Below, piece after piece: positions 60,928 to 64,000 of a stretch of DNA of 64,000 nucleotides (positions are counted from its first letter, which is position 1; every line of letters begins with the position of its first letter). A program made the translations under genes and the position numbers. Under the pieces are notes generated by a model. It saw nothing but the letters and a program-made list of their open reading frames with translations. It was not told the origin of the DNA and searched no databases. The DNA comes from Candidatus Enterococcus moelleringii. GTDB taxonomy: Bacteria > Bacillota > Bacilli > Lactobacillales > Enterococcaceae. The stretch is taken from NCBI RefSeq assembly GCF_017377575.1, contig NZ_JAFREM010000029.1, forward strand, positions 62,001 through 126,000. The letters run 5' to 3'.

Positions 60928-61902
60928 TTATTCCTCTGGATTTTTGATGCTTGCTGGATCGATGCCTAACGCTTCACACATTTCTTCGTTGACAAAGAAT
61001 TCCAAGTTTTCAGATTCTTCAACAGGCATTTCCGCTGGCGTTGCTTCACCCCGCAAGATTTTCGCTGCCATTCTACCAGTTTGAGCGCCCAATTCTTCGT
61101 AGTTAATTCCGATTGTTGCAATTCCGGCTTCTTTGGCATCATTAATTGCACCAGCTACTAAAGGCACTTTTTTCTCTTTCATCACATCGCCAACTAGGGT
61201 TTTTGCACTGGCAAAAGTGTTATCCGTTGGCAGGTAAATGCCGTCTACTTCATCAGCAACCGTTTGAGAAACTTGCTGCACATCATTGGTGCTGGTTACG
61301 GTACGGATCACCGGTTCAACGCCGGCTTTTTCTAAGGCTTCAACCGCTAAATCAGCTTGAATTTTTGAATTAATTTCCCCAGAATTGTACATGATTCCGA
61401 CTTTTTTAGCATTCGGCACAATCGACAGCAGCAATTTAATTTGCTTGGCAACTGGCGACATGTTGGTGGTTCCCGTCACATTCCCCCCTGGTTCATCGTA
61501 GCTCTTCACTAATTTTGCTTCCTGCAGGTCCGTTACACAAGTCACCACAATCGGAATATCTGTAGTAGCTGTTAACAACGATTGACCGGCAACGGTGGTC
61601 ACTCCCAGTAATAAATCTGGCTCCGATTTGACTAATTTTTCACTGATGCTTTTCAAGTTATCCTGGCTGCCCTGTGCATTGTGGTAATCGATATTCACTG
61701 TGTCGCCATCCACAAAGCCTTCTTCTTCCAAGCCGCGAACGAACCCTTTGTAAGAGTCATCTAATGATTCGTGTTCTACAAACTGTAGTGCCCCAACTGT
61801 TTTTACATCGTCATTTCCGTTTTCAGTTGCTGATTCGCCTTGCCCACATGCCCCTAATACTAATAAACTAAAAATTCCTAATCCTGCTAATACTTTTTTC
61901 AT
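60928..61902 (-). CDS. TrpX-family substrate-binding lipoprotein (aromatic amino acid)
   Basis: 324 residues from ATG 61902 (GGGAG eight bases upstream). Signal peptide with lipobox VLGAC. The mature protein has the ABC_sub_bind fold used by TrpX: HESLDDSYKGFVRGLEEEGF, LGVTTVAGQSLLTAT, DIPIVVTCVTD, GTTNMSPVAKQI, LPTDNTFASA. This family feeds tryptophan/tyrosine-type ABC importers. Permease and ATPase genes are not adjacent. Control is by the leader at 61926-62185, whose peptide is rich in Tyr codons, so tyrosine is the likely ligand; this is inference. Confidence 0.85.
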   Translation of the reverse strand: MKKVLAGLGIFSLLVLGACGQGESATENGNDDVKTVGALQFVEHESLDDSYKGFVRGLEEEGFVDGDTVNIDYHNAQGSQDNLKSISEKLVKSEPDLLLGVTTVAGQSLLTATTDIPIVVTCVTDLQEAKLVKSYDEPGGNVTGTTNMSPVAKQIKLLLSIVPNAKKVGIMYNSGEINSKIQADLAVEALEKAGVEPVIRTVTSTNDVQQVSQTVADEVDGIYLPTDNTFASAKTLVGDVMKEKKVPLVAGAINDAKEAGIATIGINYEELGAQTGRMAAKILRGEATPAEMPVEESENLEFFVNEEMCEALGIDPASIKNPEE

Positions 61903-61924
61903 TATTTTCTCTCCCTTTCGAATT

Positions 61925-61960
61925 AAAAAATCGTCCACCTAGATAGTCTAAGTGGACGAT
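61925..61960 (-). terminator. Attenuator terminator before the TrpX-family gene
   Basis: ATCGTCCACTT / AGGTGGACGAT stem (61930-61940 with 61950-61960), with TTTTTT at 61925-61930 on the minus strand. It lies 23 bp before the lipoprotein start. Its 5' arm contains CCACTTAG, which can instead pair with CTAAGTGG further upstream. Confidence 0.9.
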
Positions 61961-62001
61961 TGGATATAACGAAAGTAAGATTACATTTTCCGCTCTATTC
62001 G

Positions 62002-62039
62002 CAGCCACTTAGAATTACCTACGTGGCTGGTGACGCGTT
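62002..62039 (-). promoter_or_regulatory. Competing hairpin of the attenuator
   Basis: CAGCCAC / GTGGCTG stem (62033-62039 pairing with 62002-62008). The segment 62005-62012 (minus CTAAGTGG) is exactly complementary to 61948-61955, the terminator's 5' arm, so it can also form an antiterminator. Confidence 0.75.
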
Positions 62040-62103
62040 GAAACCCATTAGCCATCATAGATACAAACTTTGTCCGTTTGTATCCTGATGAATACAAACG
62101 TAT

Positions 62104-62160
62104 CTAATAATAGCTAACGTAATAGCGGTTATTCAGTTGTGTAAGAGTATTCTTTAACAT
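62104..62160 (-). CDS. Tyr-rich leader peptide (18 codons)
   Basis: Reads MLKNTLTQLNNRYYVSYY then TAG. Two Tyr pairs (TAT TAC and TAT TAT) fall in the last six codons. TTGGAGG lies eight bases before the ATG and a good promoter lies upstream. The last codons can pair with a downstream segment near 62040-62065, so a stalled ribosome would change the RNA fold. A classic attenuation leader layout. Confidence 0.85.
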   Translation of the reverse strand: MLKNTLTQLNNRYYVSYY

Positions 62161-62191
62161 GGTAATAACCTCCAACTGATGAATTGAACTT

Positions 62192-62220
62192 AGTATACCT
62201 CAAGAGATATTAAATGTAAA
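62192..62220 (-). promoter_or_regulatory. Promoter of the Tyr-leader transcript
   Basis: Minus-strand TTTACA (62215-62220), 17-bp spacer, TATACT (62192-62197). Transcription should start near 62185, giving a leader of about 280 nt ahead of the lipoprotein gene. Confidence 0.8.
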
Positions 62221-62388
62221 TGAGAAAAATAGAATTTGTATTAAAAAAATTCTGCTGATTATTTTGCTATGTTCGATTTAGCCCGGCTAAACAACATTTC
62301 AGCCTATATTTTCGGTAGATCGAAATTATTCAAACTTTTCTGCATTTATTTTCGATACACCAAAAATAAATGTACTAAGCTGTTAGCT

Positions 62389-63045
62389 TCAACCCATCCA
62401 CTCCGCTGCCGTATCCATCAATTTCTGCAGTTCCTCCAAAAATATTTTCAACTGGTAACCGTCTGTTGCTGCATGATGCGCATTAACCGCCAAAGGCATG
62501 TACAATTCCCCGTCTTGCTGGGTAAATTTTCCCGCTTCAAAACTAGGGAAATAGTAATCCTTCAGATTATGATGCTGCAAAGAAAAGCTGTCAAAGCTGA
62601 ACCAAGGAATGCAGGAGATGACATAAGAATTTTCCGGTGGTGCACCCTTTTTGGTTAACATCCCACGATCGTCGGCGAATTTTTGCGTATCAGATAGATA
62701 GCGTTGATAAAACTCGGCAAAATCAGGTGAATATTCCGTCCATAATAAAGAAACTGTCTGATCTTCGTGATGAAACTGTGGATAGACCGGATTCAAGTAA
62801 TCCCAGTATCCTACTGTTTCATCCTTTACTGCCATTTTTAATTCTTGAATCTGACTTACTACTCGACTAACCGCATACAGATAGGCCGGAAAAAACTTTA
62901 ATCCCCGCTGCTGTACCTCGGCTTTTAGCTTCGTAACATTTAGTTTGACCGTGACAGAATAACTAGTAGGTGCCATTTGTGAATAGTAATAAAACGACTC
63001 TGCTCGCGGCCAGTTTGCCATTGGCTGTGCATAGAAAGTGCTCAT
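62389..63045 (-). CDS. CatA-like O-acetyltransferase
   Basis: 218 residues, normal for chloramphenicol acetyltransferase. Catalytic His in VNAHHAATDGYQ near residue 190; IPWFSFDSFSLQH and FFPAYLYAVSRVV are family blocks. Chloramphenicol acetylation is possible but the protein is far from the typical resistance enzymes in the N-terminal blocks visible here, so the real substrate is uncertain. Follows the HTH/zinc-ribbon regulator by 3 bp. Confidence 0.8.
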   Translation of the reverse strand: MSTFYAQPMANWPRAESFYYYSQMAPTSYSVTVKLNVTKLKAEVQQRGLKFFPAYLYAVSRVVSQIQELKMAVKDETVGYWDYLNPVYPQFHHEDQTVSLLWTEYSPDFAEFYQRYLSDTQKFADDRGMLTKKGAPPENSYVISCIPWFSFDSFSLQHHNLKDYYFPSFEAGKFTQQDGELYMPLAVNAHHAATDGYQLKIFLEELQKLMDTAAEWMG

Positions 63046-63048
63046 TAT

Positions 63049-63630
63049 TTACTCCTTTTTAAATAATCCGTGGGTTGTACAATAGAAATAAAGATTTCCC
63101 TGATATATTTTGGGTAGACGAACGGCTGCTTCTTGTTCGGGGTACATTTTTTTCAACAGGACTTGATCCCCAGAAACGATAGCAATGAAGGAAATATAGT
63201 GTTCCTTCTCCATCTCATGTTCAAACGTGATATACCAGTCACTTTCTACTTCTTGCAGATGTGCGGTGTGTTCGGCCGTTTCCTTTTGCGGGATCAATGG
63301 CTCCAATTTGCGCCCGCAGCACACCATTTCGGTTTTTCCGAATGAAAAATTGATGGTCTGACAAGTCGGGCACGCGTAAAAAGTGATTTTTCGAATATCA
63401 CCGGTATTTTTTTGCTGGCAAGTTAACTCCCCCGCTAATAATTGATTGGTTTCAACTTGAAAAAGCTGGGAAAGCTTAGTGACCAACGAAACATCGGGAT
63501 ACCCGCGGCCCCTTTCCCATTTTGAGACCGTACGATCACTGATCATCAATTGATTTGCCAATTCCTGCTGCGTCCAGCCCCGTTCTTTTCGCAGCTGACG
63601 AATTAATTGTCCTGTTTGGATAACATCCAT
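63049..63630 (-). CDS. XRE-family regulator with a zinc-ribbon C-terminal domain
   Basis: 193 residues from ATG 63630 (AGGAG nine bases upstream; a TTG three codons earlier is too close). N-terminal HTH (IRQLRKERGWTQQELANQLM, SDRTVSKWERG). Two Cys pairs, ACPTCQT near residue 84 and MVCCGRK near residue 101, suggest zinc binding. The rest resembles an SHOCT-free sensor of unknown ligand. In one operon with the CatA-like gene. Confidence 0.8.
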   Translation of the reverse strand: MDVIQTGQLIRQLRKERGWTQQELANQLMISDRTVSKWERGRGYPDVSLVTKLSQLFQVETNQLLAGELTCQQKNTGDIRKITFYACPTCQTINFSFGKTEMVCCGRKLEPLIPQKETAEHTAHLQEVESDWYITFEHEMEKEHYISFIAIVSGDQVLLKKMYPEQEAAVRLPKIYQGNLYFYCTTHGLFKKE

Positions 63631-63657
63631 CCTCTTCAACTCCTTTTTCTAAGCATA

Positions 63658-63702
63658 CGAAACTCTACACCGCAAAACAACCAACGCAGCGTAGAGTTTT
63701 CC
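63658..63702. terminator. Terminator-like inverted repeat
   Basis: AAACTCTAC arm (63660-63668) and GTAGAGTTTT arm (63691-63700); TTTTCCC on the plus side but no clear T-run on the minus side. Confidence 0.45.
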
Positions 63703-63706
63703 CTTA

Positions 63707-64000
63707 CTATTTGATAGCAGATACAAAACAGGCTGTGTCAGAATCAGCTTCCCACAAGTCACCTGCAAGATTGCTGTAGACTTCGATTTTTGTAAATCCC
63801 TCAGCCCGCAATTCTTCAATCACTTCTTCGGGAGTAAAAACCGTTTCCCAAATGTAGAAGGTTTTCTGGTTTTGTTCGTAAAGTAAATGGTGAGCATCCA
63901 AATAGGTTCGGCCATACTGCTTGCTTCGTTGCAAATGCAAGCAAGGCTCAGCGCTCCAAAAACTGTTTTCTTCTATTTGCCAAGTTTGAGTTGGTGTAAA
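63707..64000 (-). CDS. SAM-dependent methyltransferase, C-terminal part (5' end outside window)
   Basis: The frame is open to the right window edge: FTPTQTWQIEENSFWSAEP leads into the visible part. RTYLDAHHLLYEQNQKTF, FTPEEVIEELRAEGF and LWEADSDTACFVSAIK match the C-terminal half of small class I methyltransferases. The SAM-binding N-terminal part lies outside the window. Substrate unknown. Confidence 0.75.
   Translation of the reverse strand, partial: FTPTQTWQIEENSFWSAEPCLHLQRSKQYGRTYLDAHHLLYEQNQKTFYIWETVFTPEEVIEELRAEGFTKIEVYSNLAGDLWEADSDTACFVSAIK

Larger units (their letters stand above)
61903..62388. other. Leader region of the TrpX-family gene, then spacer
   Basis: Carries, on the minus strand in order, a promoter (62192-62220), an 18-codon leader peptide, several competing hairpins and a terminator before the lipoprotein gene. 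From about 62221 to 62388 only AT-rich DNA is seen. Confidence 0.75.

Noticed and set aside
61926-62185. A T-box riboswitch before the TrpX-family gene
   Set aside because: No T-box sequence or specifier-loop structure is present; instead there is a short leader gene with Tyr codons and an attenuator-type set of hairpins.
1-64000. CRISPR array, prophage, integrase or insertion sequence
   Set aside because: No spaced repeats of CRISPR type, no transposase, recombinase or phage structural genes were seen.

Overview
The window reads as chromosome of a low-to-mid GC Firmicute, most likely an Enterococcus or a close relative. The reasons are AGGAGG-type ribosome sites, a LiaX-like DUF4097 protein, a BceRS-BceAB module, a KxYKxGKxW-type secretion signal, Rgg, Spx and LacI regulators, and a Na+-pumping oxaloacetate decarboxylase. 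There is no rRNA, tRNA, CRISPR array, prophage or insertion sequence. The species cannot be fixed from the sequence alone.

Layout. 1-8910 is a cobalamin (B12) region with two cobalamin riboswitches on the minus strand. One controls an ECF S component, cobD and a PduX-like kinase (cut by the window edge). The other controls a complete Opp/Nik-type ABC importer plus an M14-type deacylase. 9171-12751 holds a YjeM-like amino-acid permease, a small membrane protein and the LiaX-like protein. 12966-17684 is a sugar PTS (EIIBCA), a GH13 glucosidase and a LacI repressor with two matching operators. 17723-19446 holds two toxin-antitoxin pairs with mixed-family partners. 19422-22486 holds an Rgg-like regulator divergent from a CPBP protease, then a GyrI-like protein and its WYL regulator. 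22602-26820 is a two-component system with an immunity-type ABC exporter; the exporter promoter carries two perfect 16-bp direct repeats. 26950-27610 is a third toxin-antitoxin pair with a long perfect operator.

28343-32030 holds a Lys-rich protein I do not recognise, behind a promoter with a cre-like site, and several small genes. 32125-36131 holds an aldehyde dehydrogenase, a secreted C39-like protease and an Spx paralogue. 36518-43106 is a BceAB-type peptide-resistance module with its two-component system; an acyltransferase gene sits between kinase and transporter and the promoter region is duplicated on either side of it. 43721-46592 is an ABC exporter plus an unusually long ArsR-family regulator. 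46644-50333 is a siderophore importer under a consensus Fur box. 50978-53507 is panG-panB-panC for pantoate/pantothenate synthesis. 53682-56024 is an ABC transporter; 56575-59782 the oxaloacetate decarboxylase Na+ pump. 60928-62220 is a TrpX-family lipoprotein behind what looks like a complete tyrosine attenuator: an 18-codon leader with four Tyr codons, competing hairpins and a terminator. The right end holds a CAT-like acetyltransferase with its regulator and the end of a methyltransferase.

The most promising signals for new biology are the B12-controlled Opp/Nik importer with its deacylase (2599-8910), the tyrosine-leader control of an orphan lipoprotein (60928-62220), the duplicated Bce promoter around the acyltransferase (39309-40515), and the unrecognised 28343-29491 protein.
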